Positions 49,209 to 58,086 of a stretch of 64,000 nucleotides of DNA are shown here, in pieces. Where the stretch lies: positions 62,001-126,000 of the forward strand of contig CACZGS010000004.1 in the NCBI GenBank assembly GCA_902780785.1. The letters run 5' to 3'. The notes under the pieces are model-generated. The model made no database searches. It was not told where the DNA came from and saw nothing but the letters and a program-made list of their open reading frames with translations. A program made the translations under genes and the position numbers. Positions within the stretch are counted from its first letter, which is position 1. Each line of letters starts with the position of its first letter. Source of the DNA: Oscillospiraceae bacterium. GTDB lineage: Bacteria > Bacillota > Clostridia > Saccharofermentanales > Saccharofermentanaceae.

Positions 49209-52200
49209 TTACATGTCTTCGTCATCGCCAGCGAAATCGTCAACAAAGTCGCCGTCTTCTTCCTTGATGTTTCCGAGCTCGTCAGCCTCTACGAAGCCTT
49301 CGCTGAAGATATCGGAAGGAGACTCTGCATCTTCACCGTCGAGTGAAGCTCTTGTTGTCTCGTCCATCTCGCTGTATGTGTCGAATGACTGTCTGTCCTC
49401 AGCAATATATTCCTTATCGTCAGTATATGTGCGGACATCAAGTGCCAACGCCTTAAGCTCGTTAACAAGGACATTGAAGGACTCAGGGATACCCGGTTCA
49501 GGAATGTTCTTGCCGCGGATGATGGCGTCATATGTCTTTGAACGGCCTTCGATATCGTCGGACTTAACTGTGAGGATCTCCTTGAGAGTATGAGCAGCAC
49601 CATAAGCTTCGAGTGCCCAAACTTCCATCTCACCGAATCTCTGTCCGCCGAACTGGGCTTTACCACCCAAAGGCTGCTGTGTAACGAGTGAGTAAGGTCC
49701 TGTGGATCTAGCGTGCATCTTATCGTCAACTAAGTGGTGCAGCTTCATGTAGTACATGATACCTACTGTTACTCTGTTCTCGAAAGGTTCACCGGTACGT
49801 CCGTCGTAAAGGACTGTCTTACCGTCCTTATCGATGCCTGCGAGCTCGAAAGCATCAGCGATGTCGTTCTCGTTTGCACCGTCGAATACAGGTGTTGCGA
49901 TCTTCCAGTTGAGTGCCTTGGCAGCACGGCCGAGGTGTACCTCGAGGAGCTGACCGATGTTCATACGGGAAGGAACGCCCAACGGGTTCAAGCAGATATC
50001 GAGTGTTGTACCGTCAGGTAAGAAAGGCATATCCTCTTCAGGAAGTACTCTGGAGACGACACCCTTGTTTCCGTGACGTCCTGCCATCTTATCGCCGATG
50101 GAGAGCTTTCTCTTCTGAGCGACATAAACGCGGACTCTCTTATCTACGCCGTTCTTGAGGTTGCCGTTTGTATCCTTTGTGGAAACAACTACGTCAACAA
50201 CTACGCCGGAACCGCCGTGAGGAACGCGCTTTGAAGTATCCTTTACTTCTCTTGCTCTCTCGTTGAAGATTGCCTTGTAAAGTCTCTCTTCTGCTGTCTG
50301 GTCTGTCTCGCCCTTAGGTGAAACCTTACCAACGAGGATATCTCCGTCCTTAACTTCGGCACCGATCATGACGATACCGTTCTCGTCCAAGTTGGAGAGA
50401 GCATCGTCACTTACGTTCGGAACTTCTCTTGTGATCTGCTCAGCACCGAGCTTTGTCTCACGTGCTTCGCACTCATGCTCTTCGATATGGATAGATGTAT
50501 AAACATCATCTCTTACGATTCTCTCATTTACGAGAACAGCGTCCTCGTAGTTATAACCTTCCCATGTTGTGAATCCGATGAGAACGTTACGTCCGAGAGC
50601 AAGCTCACCGTTGTCTGTAGCAGGACCGTCTGCGATAGTATCGCCGGCCTTTACCTTGTCGCCGATGGCAACGATAGGACGCTGGTTGATGCATGTGCTC
50701 TGGTTGGATCTCTGATACTTAGCGAGCATGTAGGTGTCTACTGTGCCCTCGGCTGTTGTAACTTCGATCTTGTCTGATGCAACGAAGGATACGACACCGT
50801 CGTGGGATGCAACGATACATACGCCGGAGTCCTTAGCTGCACGGTATTCCATACCTGTTCCGATGATAGGTGCCTCAGGCTTGATGAGAGGTACTGCCTG
50901 ACGCTGCATGTTGGAGCCCATGAGGGCACGGTTAGCGTCGTCGTTACCAAGGAACGGGATAAGTGATGTGGATACGGATACGAGCTGCTTAGGAGATACG
51001 TCCATGTAGTCGACCTGTTCAGGATCAAGCTGCAGGAACTGGTCTAAGTAACGGCATACGATCTTCTTGCCGATGAAACGGCCGTCCTCATCGATAGGCT
51101 CGTTAGCCTGAGCGATGTTGAACTCATCCTCTTCGTCAGCGGACATGTAAACAACTTCGTCAGTTACTCTTAAGTTCTCCTTATCGAACTTTCTGTAAGG
51201 AGTCTCAATGAAACCGTACTTGTTGATACGTGCATAGATAGCCAGGGACGTCATAAGACCGATGTTCTGACCTTCCGGTGTCTCGATCGTACACATACGT
51301 CCATAGTGTGTAGGGTTGATATCACGGACTTCCATTGAAGCTCTCTCACGGGAGATACCGCCGGGACCCAAAGCTGAAAGTCTTCTCTTGTTCGTAAGCT
51401 CAGCGAGCGGGTTGTTCTGGTCAGCGAAAGCTGAAAGCTGTGATGATCCGAAGAACTCTCTGAATGCAGCGCTCAAAGGTCTTGTGTTAACGAGGCTTGT
51501 AGCCGTAACAACTTCGCCTTCCTTGCTGGAGATCTGAGAGATCCTGTCTCTTGTATTCTTCTCGACTCTCTGGATACCTGTACGGAGCTGGTTCTGGAGG
51601 AGCTCGCCTACAGACTTAACTCTACGGTTGCCCAAGTGGTCGATGTTGTCGATTCTGCCGACGCCTCTGTGCAGTCCGATGTAGTAGGAAACGAATGCAT
51701 AGATATCGTCAACTGTGAGGTTCCTGGGCATAAGGTCTTCCTTACGCTCAGCCATAGCTGCCTCAAGTCTTGAAGCAATGTCTGTCTTGCTCTCAGCCTT
51801 GACCTGCTCAATGATCTCTCTCAAGATGCTTGCTCTAACCTTCTCGTTAATGCCTGTTCTTGCGAGGTCGAACTTCTTGAACTCAGCCTTTGTGATGCTG
51901 TTAGCAATGAAAGCCTCAGCGTCTACTCTGCCGTTGCCGATGACCTTGAGAGGTACATCTTCGAACTCATCCTCATCAGCTGCGCGAACGAGCTTTCTGG
52001 GGAAGATCTGTACGGCCATAACGCCGGAATCTTCGATCTTAGCTGCGATCTCTTCTGTGATGACGGTGTTCTTCTTGCAGATGAGCTCACCATCTTCAGT
52101 AACTACGTTGTCAGCTGTCTTGCTTCCGATGATTCTTGCGGAAAGCTCGAACTTCTTGTTGACCTTGTAGATACCTACTCTCTCGAGGTCGTATCTTAAA

Positions 52201-53153
52201 GAATCGAAATATGTCTTGTTGAGGATGTTCTTCGCATTATCAACTGTGAAGGGCTCGTTGTTACGAACCTTCTTGAAGAACTCCTGGAATGCTGCTGTCT
52301 GAGGATCAGAAGCATTTCTTGTCTCGTCCTTCTCAAGTGTCATTCTGAGGCACTCTTCATCACCGAACATGTTGATGATGTCCTCGTCTGTAACGAGGCC
52401 TAAGCATCTCAGGAATACTGAGAGGGAGATCTTGTGGGATTTATCTACGACGATATAGATAAGGTTGTATTCGTCAGGATCGTTGTTTGCGTCGGGAGCG
52501 CCGGCAGCCTTAAGGGCTCTCTCCTTAGCATTAAGCTTGCTCTCCTTCTCATCTTCTTCGATGAGGATCCATGAACCTCTGTAAGGGATAAGTTCTGCAG
52601 AAAGCAATCTGTTGCCCATCTTTGATCTCATCTCGGAATAATAAGCTCCGGGAGATCTTACGATCTGATTGATTACTACACGCTCAGCGCCGTTGACAAT
52701 AAATGTACCCTGATCAGTCATGATAGGGAAATTGCCGACGAAAGCGGTCTCGTCAGTTACTGTTCCGTCAATCTTGTTATGGAGTCTGAGCTGGATGCTC
52801 AAGGGTGCTGCATAGTTACTGTCGTTCTTCTTGCAGCTGTCAATAATTGCGGACTTGGAAAGCTTAACGGGAGTCTTGGACTCCTTACTCTTCTTACCCT
52901 TGCCGTCCTTCTCCTTGCCTGTGGGATCACAGGGATTCTCAGAATCGAAAATCTTACCGACAAAATAGACCTCGTACTTGCCCTGATCATCAGTAATCGG
53001 AGATACTTCATCGAAGATCTGCTGCATACCTTCGTCGATGAACCACTGATAAGACTGCTTCTGGTTCTCGATAAGGTTAGGCACCTCAATTACTTCTTTG
53101 ATCTTGGAATACGACTGTCGCTCTGTCTTGCCTTGTTTTACGGAATGGACCAT
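49209..53153 (-). CDS. rpoB: RNA polymerase beta subunit
   Basis: The 1314-residue beta subunit. The rifampicin-pocket region reads [33 protein letters not shown]; the parts [16 protein letters not shown] and [12 protein letters not shown] are wild-type-like, so rifampicin sensitivity is expected. [15 protein letters not shown] is the conserved active-centre block, and [24 protein letters not shown] is near the C-terminus. The acidic C-terminal tail ([14 protein letters not shown]) is long. Its promoter is a perfect sigma-A match at 53299-53327; the usual rplL neighbour is missing here. Confidence 0.99.
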   Translation of the reverse strand: MVHSVKQGKTERQSYSKIKEVIEVPNLIENQKQSYQWFIDEGMQQIFDEVSPITDDQGKYEVYFVGKIFDSENPCDPTGKEKDGKGKKSKESKTPVKLSKSAIIDSCKKNDSNYAAPLSIQLRLHNKIDGTVTDETAFVGNFPIMTDQGTFIVNGAERVVINQIVRSPGAYYSEMRSKMGNRLLSAELIPYRGSWILIEEDEKESKLNAKERALKAAGAPDANNDPDEYNLIYIVVDKSHKISLSVFLRCLGLVTDEDIINMFGDEECLRMTLEKDETRNASDPQTAAFQEFFKKVRNNEPFTVDNAKNILNKTYFDSLRYDLERVGIYKVNKKFELSARIIGSKTADNVVTEDGELICKKNTVITEEIAAKIEDSGVMAVQIFPRKLVRAADEDEFEDVPLKVIGNGRVDAEAFIANSITKAEFKKFDLARTGINEKVRASILREIIEQVKAESKTDIASRLEAAMAERKEDLMPRNLTVDDIYAFVSYYIGLHRGVGRIDNIDHLGNRRVKSVGELLQNQLRTGIQRVEKNTRDRISQISSKEGEVVTATSLVNTRPLSAAFREFFGSSQLSAFADQNNPLAELTNKRRLSALGPGGISRERASMEVRDINPTHYGRMCTIETPEGQNIGLMTSLAIYARINKYGFIETPYRKFDKENLRVTDEVVYMSADEEDEFNIAQANEPIDEDGRFIGKKIVCRYLDQFLQLDPEQVDYMDVSPKQLVSVSTSLIPFLGNDDANRALMGSNMQRQAVPLIKPEAPIIGTGMEYRAAKDSGVCIVASHDGVVSFVASDKIEVTTAEGTVDTYMLAKYQRSNQSTCINQRPIVAIGDKVKAGDTIADGPATDNGELALGRNVLIGFTTWEGYNYEDAVLVNERIVRDDVYTSIHIEEHECEARETKLGAEQITREVPNVSDDALSNLDENGIVMIGAEVKDGDILVGKVSPKGETDQTAEERLYKAIFNERAREVKDTSKRVPHGGSGVVVDVVVSTKDTNGNLKNGVDKRVRVYVAQKRKLSIGDKMAGRHGNKGVVSRVLPEEDMPFLPDGTTLDICLNPLGVPSRMNIGQLLEVHLGRAAKALNWKIATPVFDGANENDIADAFELAGIDKDGKTVLYDGRTGEPFENRVTVGIMYYMKLHHLVDDKMHARSTGPYSLVTQQPLGGKAQFGGQRFGEMEVWALEAYGAAHTLKEILTVKSDDIEGRSKTYDAIIRGKNIPEPGIPESFNVLVNELKALALDVRTYTDDKEYIAEDRQSFDTYSEMDETTRASLDGEDAESPSDIFSEGFVEADELGNIKEEDGDFVDDFAGDDEDM

Positions 53154-53298
53154 TGTTAACGAATCACCTCACACAAAGCTTAAAAACACATGGTTTAAGC
53201 GGTTTCTTGGTTGAAAAGCATTTTTATTTACCATAAAAATCCTCTTCCGTCAAGAGAAATAGGCATAGTTGCCCAAACCCATTACGACGCAGTAAAGA

Positions 53299-53327
53299 AT
53301 TATATAGAAGGAAACAAATTTTGTCAA
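53299..53327 (-). promoter_or_regulatory. Consensus sigma-A promoter of rpoBC
   Basis: On the minus strand, TTGACA (53322-53327) and TATAAT (53299-53304) are separated by exactly 17 nt. The leader to the rpoB ATG is about 140 nt, and GAGGTGATT lies before the start. Confidence 0.93.
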
Positions 53328-53404
53328 CAACTTTTTTCGTGCGCCGTGGGGCAAATCTGTTTAATTTATCATATTGTGATTTTTGCGCCTGAAATCACAT
53401 TTCG
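53328..53404. other. Intergenic remainder before the rpoBC promoter
   Basis: A/T-rich DNA between the trpG terminator and the -35 box of rpoBC. I see no gene or clear motif in it; A-rich runs could act as an upstream promoter element. Confidence 0.4.
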
Positions 53405-53408
53405 AAAA

Positions 53409-53449
53409 GAAGACCCCTTAGAGCTCACCACAGGCTCAAAGGGGTCTTC
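53409..53449 (-). terminator. Terminator of trpEG
   Basis: GAAGACCCCTT (53409-53419) pairs perfectly with AAGGGGTCTTC (53439-53449), with an extra GAGC/GCTC inner stem. On the minus strand it is followed by TTTTC. It ends the trp transcript before rpoBC. Confidence 0.88.
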
Positions 53450-53474
53450 TTCAGGTTATATGCCGTGTAATCAA

Positions 53475-54041
53475 TTAACAGTTTGAAAGGAAGTTCTCCA
53501 GCATCTTCTTGCCGTCGGGAGTCAGGATCGACTCCGGGTGGAACTGGACGCCGTAGATCGGATAGTCGCGGTGCTTTACGGCCATGACTTCTCCGTCATC
53601 GGCAACGGCGGTTATCTGCAGGCACTCAGGGATCGTGTCGCGGTCAGCCGCAAGCGAGTGGTAGCGTGCGACCTTGGTACGCTCGCCGATCCCCCTGAAC
53701 AGAGGGCAGAGTGCGTAGAGGCCGACATCGGACTGCTTGCCGTGCATCAGGTGCTCGGCATAAGTGATCGTGGCGCCGTACGCCTTGCAGATCGCCTGGT
53801 GGCCTAAACAGACGCCCAATACCGGAATGTCATGTATAGAAGCTGCCACGTCGCAGATGATGCCTGCATCCTCAGGCCTTCCCGGGCCGGGTGAGAGGAT
53901 GATGTGATCCGGCTTAAGTGTCCTGATCTCCTCTACCGTCATCTCGTCATTTCTGATGACCTTAATGTCGGGATTGATCTCCCCTATCATCTGATAGAGG
54001 TTATATGAAAAGCTGTCGTAGTTATCTATAAGAAGTATCAT
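53475..54041 (-). CDS. trpG: Anthranilate synthase glutamine amidotransferase subunit
   Basis: A 188-residue class I glutaminase that supplies ammonia to TrpE. The nucleophile is in VCLGHQAI (Cys about 78), and the His and Glu of the triad are in VQFHPES. The start MILLIDNYDSFSYNLYQMIG and the oxyanion block LSPGPGRPEDAG are family-typical. It lies 3 nt after trpE, with GGAGG inside the end of trpE. Such subunits often also serve PabB; the T-box with a Trp codon in the leader supports a tryptophan role. Confidence 0.94.
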   Translation of the reverse strand: MILLIDNYDSFSYNLYQMIGEINPDIKVIRNDEMTVEEIRTLKPDHIILSPGPGRPEDAGIICDVAASIHDIPVLGVCLGHQAICKAYGATITYAEHLMHGKQSDVGLYALCPLFRGIGERTKVARYHSLAADRDTIPECLQITAVADDGEVMAVKHRDYPIYGVQFHPESILTPDGKKMLENFLSNC

Positions 54042-54044
54042 CTC

Positions 54045-55505
54045 TTATACCTCCTCTGCGAGCGATAAAGAATTGAGGACGGCCCTTGCCTTGTTGAGGC
54101 ACTCCTCGTATTCCTTCTCAGGAACCGAATCGGCTACGATGCCTGCGCCGCTCCTGACAAATACCTTGCCGTTCTTCTTGTAGGCGATACGGATGGCGAT
54201 ACATGTATCCATGTTGCCCGTGAAGTCGATATAGCCGATGGCGCCGCCGTAAATGCCGCGCTTGTTGTTTTCGAGCTCTCCTATGAGCTGGCATGCGCGG
54301 ATCTTCGGAGCTCCTGACAGGGTTCCTGCGGGAAGCACTGCCTCAACGGCATCCAGGGCATCGTGCTTCGAATCGATCTTGCCGCGTACAGTCGAACCGA
54401 TATGCATAACGTGTGAATAACGCTCGATGCTCCTGAGCTTCTCTACTTCCACAGAGCCGAATTCAGAGATCTTGCCAAGGTCGTTACGGCCTAAGTCAAC
54501 GAGCATATTGTGCTCTGCAAGCTCTTTCTCGTCAGCAAGGAGCTCTTCTTCAAGTCTCTTGTCCTCCTCTTCCGTCTTTCCTCTGGGTCTTGTGCCTGCA
54601 AGAGGGAATGTGTGAAGGATCCCGTCTTCGAGCTTAACCAGTGTCTCAGGTGAAGCGCCGGCGACTTCGACGTCCGTGCCTGCGAAATAGAACATATAAG
54701 GAGAAGGATTAATAGTTCTTAATAATCTGTAAGTATTAAGAAGGCTTCCTTCGTAAGGCGCGGAAAGGCGGTTCGAGAGTACGATCTGGAAGATGTCGCC
54801 CTCGTGGATGTAGTTCTTGGCCTTCTCGACCATCGCGCAGTATTCTTCCTTGGAGAAAAGGGGCGTAACTTCGCCTAAGAGCCTGCCTTCCGGTTCTTCG
54901 GATTTCGCGCCGTTCTTAAGAAGACCGATCAGGGCTTCAAGCTCTTCGGTTGCTTCTTTGTAGCCTTCTTCAATGTTTTCCAGGGACATATTGGATATGA
55001 GGATGAGCTTCTGCTTTACGTGGTCGAATGCAATGACCTTGTCGAAGAGCATGAGGTCAACGTCCTTGAAGTTCTCTTCATCCATAACGTCGCACTTTGC
55101 GGTGGGTTCGGCATAGGTCAGGTAGTCGTATGAGAAATAGCCGACCAGACCGCCTGTGAATGAAGGAAGGTAATCAAGTCTGGGGCTTCTGAACTTGGAC
55201 ATGATCTCTCTGATGATCTTCGAAGGGTCATCAGTCATCTCGGTCTTGTCGCCGTATGTGATCTCGCCGTTGATGCAGGTGATCTCAAGCTTGGGATCGA
55301 AGCCTAAGAAAGTATATCTGCCCCATCGCTCGTTAGCCCAGGCGGACTCGAGCATATAAGCATGTGTGGACGCATTCTTCAGAATGCGGATAGTCTCGAT
55401 GGGTGTCGTGAAATCTGAGAGGATCTCGCAGCTTACGGGTACGACATCGTACTTGCCTTCAGCAGCGAACGCTCTGACTTCTTCAATTGACGGCACTACT
55501 TTCAT
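54045..55505 (-). CDS. trpE: Anthranilate synthase component I
   Basis: Converts chorismate and ammonia to anthranilate, the first step of tryptophan synthesis. The 486-residue length is normal. The LLESAWANERWGRYTFLG region near the N-terminus is the feedback-Trp site type (ES and WxRYSxxG motifs); FQIVLSNRL, TLVKLEDG, PLAGTRPRG, LVDLGRNDLGK, SGAPKIRA and GIYGGAIGYI are chorismate-binding motifs. ATG at 55505 follows GGAGGTGAC. It is controlled by the T-box leader upstream. The remaining trp genes are not in the window. Confidence 0.95.
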   Translation of the reverse strand: MKVVPSIEEVRAFAAEGKYDVVPVSCEILSDFTTPIETIRILKNASTHAYMLESAWANERWGRYTFLGFDPKLEITCINGEITYGDKTEMTDDPSKIIREIMSKFRSPRLDYLPSFTGGLVGYFSYDYLTYAEPTAKCDVMDEENFKDVDLMLFDKVIAFDHVKQKLILISNMSLENIEEGYKEATEELEALIGLLKNGAKSEEPEGRLLGEVTPLFSKEEYCAMVEKAKNYIHEGDIFQIVLSNRLSAPYEGSLLNTYRLLRTINPSPYMFYFAGTDVEVAGASPETLVKLEDGILHTFPLAGTRPRGKTEEEDKRLEEELLADEKELAEHNMLVDLGRNDLGKISEFGSVEVEKLRSIERYSHVMHIGSTVRGKIDSKHDALDAVEAVLPAGTLSGAPKIRACQLIGELENNKRGIYGGAIGYIDFTGNMDTCIAIRIAYKKNGKVFVRSGAGIVADSVPEKEYEECLNKARAVLNSLSLAEEV

Positions 55506-55517
55506 TTTAAGTCACCT

Positions 55518-55539
55518 CCGGCTTCTTATCTTTTGCCGG
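55518..55539 (-). promoter_or_regulatory. Hairpin overlapping the trpE ribosome site
   Basis: CCGGC (55518-55522) and GCCGG (55535-55539) form a 5-bp hairpin between the T-box terminator and trpE. Its 3' arm covers the first two bases of the GGAGG ribosome site, so it could lower translation. Confidence 0.4.
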
Positions 55540-55544
55540 GGCAA

Positions 55545-55835
55545 TAAAAAACGCCCTCTGACAAAAGACCTTCTGATCTTTTAGTCAAGGACGAATAAAC
55601 TCTTTATCCGCGGTGCCACCTTGATTCACGGTCTGACCCGTGCGCTTAGCAAGATACCAACATATCTCCGGCTTCTTACGCGTGCCTTACGTCGCAATAT
55701 ACTTGGGAATTCCCTTTCCTCTGCGCCCTCCGGAGTCCATTCGCTTAAGGTCCTTGCTGTCCGGATCTCACCACCCCGGGCTCTCTTTGAACGGTTTCCT
55801 TTAAGTTACTCACTCTCCGTCAACGGTTTGAAACT
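55545..55835 (-). promoter_or_regulatory. T-box leader responding to tRNA-Trp
   Basis: On the minus strand the hallmark TGGCACCGCG (55609-55618) forms the antiterminator bulge that binds the uncharged tRNA 3' end. A terminator made of 55577-55593 and 55552-55568 with a T-run (55545-55550) follows. The Stem I region upstream contains GAATGGACTC, where UGG (55737-55739) fits the specifier position for tryptophan. Low charged tRNA-Trp should allow readthrough into trpEG. Confidence 0.93.
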
Positions 55836-55841
55836 GACATA

Positions 55842-55870
55842 AAAATACAATAGGTTTAGTAGGTTGTCAA
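55842..55870 (-). promoter_or_regulatory. Promoter of the trp T-box operon
   Basis: On the minus strand, TTGACA (55865-55870) and TATTTT (55842-55847) are 17 nt apart, just before the T-box Stem I. Confidence 0.75.
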
Positions 55871-55886
55871 TCAGGAGTGAAATAAA

Positions 55887-55917
55887 AAGGGGTTATCTCT
55901 TTTCGAGACAACCCCTT
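55887..55917 (-). terminator. Terminator of the downstream lipoprotein gene
   Basis: AAGGGGTTATCTC (55887-55899) pairs with GAGACAACCCCTT (55905-55917) with one mismatch. It lies 25 nt after the stop at 55942, and the minus-strand side has a T-run. Confidence 0.85.
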
Positions 55918-55941
55918 GAAAATACCTGATTATCAGTCAGA

Positions 55942-56886
55942 TCAAGGAATGTATGTGATCGTAACTTCCCTGAGTTCTCCGTTTGTATAATCGAAAGAAT
56001 ATCTGTTGGAGTTCATGAACTTTGTACCCTTCTTTGTCCACTCAAGGGTGTCATAAATGTACTTCGGGTTATCTTCATTGTGATACGTTCTGCCTGTAGG
56101 TTCACCTGCATTAGCCTTGAGCTGATCCATTGTAAGGTCGAGAGGGAAATCGAAAGTAACGAAATCCTGTGTCTCGCCATCCTTTACAAGAGTTGTCTTC
56201 TTGTAGAGGATCTCGTTGATATAGCACTCGTTCATCGGCTTGCCGGAATCTGTCTCGTTGAATACCTGGATCCAAACATAGTATCCCTTTACGCCGGGAT
56301 TGAGCTTAATGTAAGAAGACTGATACTTAGACTTGAGATTGTTCTTAGCATCCTCGAGCTCACCGTCCTCGAAAGGAACGCCGTCATCGATAAGATCCTG
56401 AAGTGTTGTCTTTCCGAGTGTGTACTTCTTACCCTTGATGTAGAAGTTCATCTCGTCGAAGTTAACATAAGAAGCACCGGAAGGAGCAACGCCGCTGGCT
56501 GTTGTACCGTCGCCGGATGTCTCAGACTCAGAAGTAGTAGTTGTTGTAGGAGCTTCTGTCTCAGACTCAGTTGTTGTAGGAGCTTCTGTCTCTGTCTCAG
56601 TTTCTGTGGGAGCTGCAAGTTCCTTGTCGTCGAATTCGAACTCGTCAGGCTTCTTTGCGTTCCATGTAACTGTTACCTCAAGTGTTCCGTCCTTGGAGAT
56701 CAAAACCCACTCTGCTTCCTTTTCATCGTCGGAAACGTCCTCAGAGTCAACCTTGAAGTCCATGTCATACTCTTCTGCTGCAGCTTTCTTTACATCGCTC
56801 TTGGAAGGTACTTCAACCTTCTTAGCGCATGAAGCGAATCCGAGCAATACGGAAAGGCAGAGAATGAGAGCTAAAACCTTTTTCAT
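55942..56886 (-). CDS. Tandem lipoprotein A, acidic/Thr-rich
   Basis: A 314-residue lipoprotein. The signal LALILCLSVLLGFASC ends in a lipobox with Cys20, so the protein is anchored outside the membrane. A PsiF/PepSY-like small domain (KVEVPSKSDVKKAAAEEYDM, then VTVTWNAKKPDEFEFDD) is followed by a Thr/Glu/Ser linker and a C-terminal beta-rich domain (YVNFDEMNFYIKGKKYTLGK, LQDLIDDGVPF). It is nearly the same as the next gene in both domains and probably arose by tandem duplication. ATG at 56886 follows AAGGAGG. I do not recognise the C-terminal domain; the function is unknown. Confidence 0.8.
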   Translation of the reverse strand: MKKVLALILCLSVLLGFASCAKKVEVPSKSDVKKAAAEEYDMDFKVDSEDVSDDEKEAEWVLISKDGTLEVTVTWNAKKPDEFEFDDKELAAPTETETETEAPTTTESETEAPTTTTTSESETSGDGTTASGVAPSGASYVNFDEMNFYIKGKKYTLGKTTLQDLIDDGVPFEDGELEDAKNNLKSKYQSSYIKLNPGVKGYYVWIQVFNETDSGKPMNECYINEILYKKTTLVKDGETQDFVTFDFPLDLTMDQLKANAGEPTGRTYHNEDNPKYIYDTLEWTKKGTKFMNSNRYSFDYTNGELREVTITYIP

Positions 56887-56970
56887 TGATTTATCCTCCT
56901 TATCCATGTATAAAGGCTTTTTTATAATATTCCTAAATTAAAAAAGATACAGTATACAAAATAAACTAAA

Positions 56971-56994
56971 AGGCTGCCTCGTATGAGACAGCCT
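56971..56994 (-). terminator. Terminator of the upstream lipoprotein gene
   Basis: AGGCTGCCTC (56971-56980) pairs with GAGACAGCCT (56985-56994) apart from one mismatch. It lies 31 nt after the stop at 57025, with a T-rich stretch beyond it on the minus strand. Confidence 0.8.
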
Positions 56995-57024
56995 CTTGGT
57001 TATTGACGTTAATTTTCCCGCCTA

Positions 57025-57945
57025 TCAGGGAATGTATGTCATGTAGAAGTTCGTGAGCTTACCGTTATAGAACTGGAAGTTGTAGTAGTTGTAGTTCATG
57101 TACTTCGTACCCTTCTTTGTGTACCTGAGGTAATCTGCTACAAAATCCGGATCATCATCATTGTGATAAGGCTCTTCGTTAGGTTCGCCGGAATTAGCCT
57201 TAAGATCTTCGATAGTTAAGGTCTTGAACGGGAAGTCGAATGTAAGGATGTTCTGGTCTGCCATGTTGGACTGGCCGTATACAGAGATCTCATTTACATA
57301 GCACTCGTTCATAGGCTTGCCTGAATCTGTATCGTTGAATACGCTTACAGTTACATACCAACCGTCAGCGATATCAAGCTTCATGCCGCCTGACTGATAC
57401 TTGGACTTAAGGTTGTTCTTTGCATCCTCAAGCTCGCCTTCCTTGAAAGGAACGCCGTCATCGATAAGATCCTGGAGTGTTACCTTGCCCAATGTGTACT
57501 TCTTACCGTTGATGTAGAAGTTCATCTCGTCGAAGTTAACATACTTAGCTCCGGAAGGATTCGGATTACCGCCGCCGCCGTTGTCTGAAGAAGGTGTTGT
57601 TGCTTCAGTTGTTGTGGTGGTTGTAGGATCTTCCTCTGTTGTTGTAGGTTCCTCTGTTGTGGTTGTGGGGGTAGAAAGTTCCTTGTCGTCGAACTCGAAC
57701 TCGTCGGGCTTTTTAGCATTCCAGGTAACTGTTACCTCGAGTGTGCCGTCCTTGGAGATCAATACCCACTCTGCTTCTTTCTCATCATCGGAAACATCCT
57801 CTGAATCGACTTTGAAGTCCATGTCATACTCTTCTGCTGCAGCTTTCTTTACGTCGCTCTTTGAAGGTACCTCAACCTTCTTTGCACAGGATGCAAATCC
57901 GAGCACCATAGAAAGTGTCAGGAGAAGTGCCAAAATCTTTTTCAT
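57025..57945 (-). CDS. Tandem lipoprotein B, acidic/Thr-rich
   Basis: A 306-residue paralogue of the preceding lipoprotein. The signal ILALLLTLSMVLGFASC ends in a lipobox. Residues just after the Cys are almost identical to the partner for about 80 positions. The Thr/Glu linker differs most, being a run of TTTTEEPTTTEEDP type, as expected for unstable repeats. The C-terminal part keeps YVNFDEMNFYINGKKYTLGK and LQDLIDDGVPFKEGELEDAK. ATG at 57945 follows AAGGAGGAC. It has its own promoter (57986-58014) and terminator, so both copies are single-gene units. Function unknown. Confidence 0.8.
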   Translation of the reverse strand: MKKILALLLTLSMVLGFASCAKKVEVPSKSDVKKAAAEEYDMDFKVDSEDVSDDEKEAEWVLISKDGTLEVTVTWNAKKPDEFEFDDKELSTPTTTTEEPTTTEEDPTTTTTTEATTPSSDNGGGGNPNPSGAKYVNFDEMNFYINGKKYTLGKVTLQDLIDDGVPFKEGELEDAKNNLKSKYQSGGMKLDIADGWYVTVSVFNDTDSGKPMNECYVNEISVYGQSNMADQNILTFDFPFKTLTIEDLKANSGEPNEEPYHNDDDPDFVADYLRYTKKGTKYMNYNYYNFQFYNGKLTNFYMTYIP

Positions 57946-57985
57946 TGATCTGTCCTCCTTATTACCCATGTATTTAGGCGGTTTT

Positions 57986-58014
57986 ATAATATCGCGAAAA
58001 CGGGAAAATAACAA
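57986..58014 (-). promoter_or_regulatory. Promoter of lipoprotein B
   Basis: On the minus strand, TTGTTA (58009-58014) and TATTAT (57986-57991) are 17 nt apart, 40 nt before the start codon. Confidence 0.6.
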
Positions 58015-58032
58015 ATATATTATAAAAATAAC

Positions 58033-58062
58033 AAGGGCTGCCTCATTTTCGAGACAGCCCTT
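58033..58062 (-). terminator. Terminator of the PrsA-like gene
   Basis: AAGGGCTGCCTC (58033-58044) pairs with GAGACAGCCCTT (58051-58062) with one mismatch and is followed on the minus strand by T-rich DNA. It is 25 nt after the stop at 58087. Confidence 0.87.
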
Positions 58063-58086
58063 TAATATATAAATTAGTTTACTATA

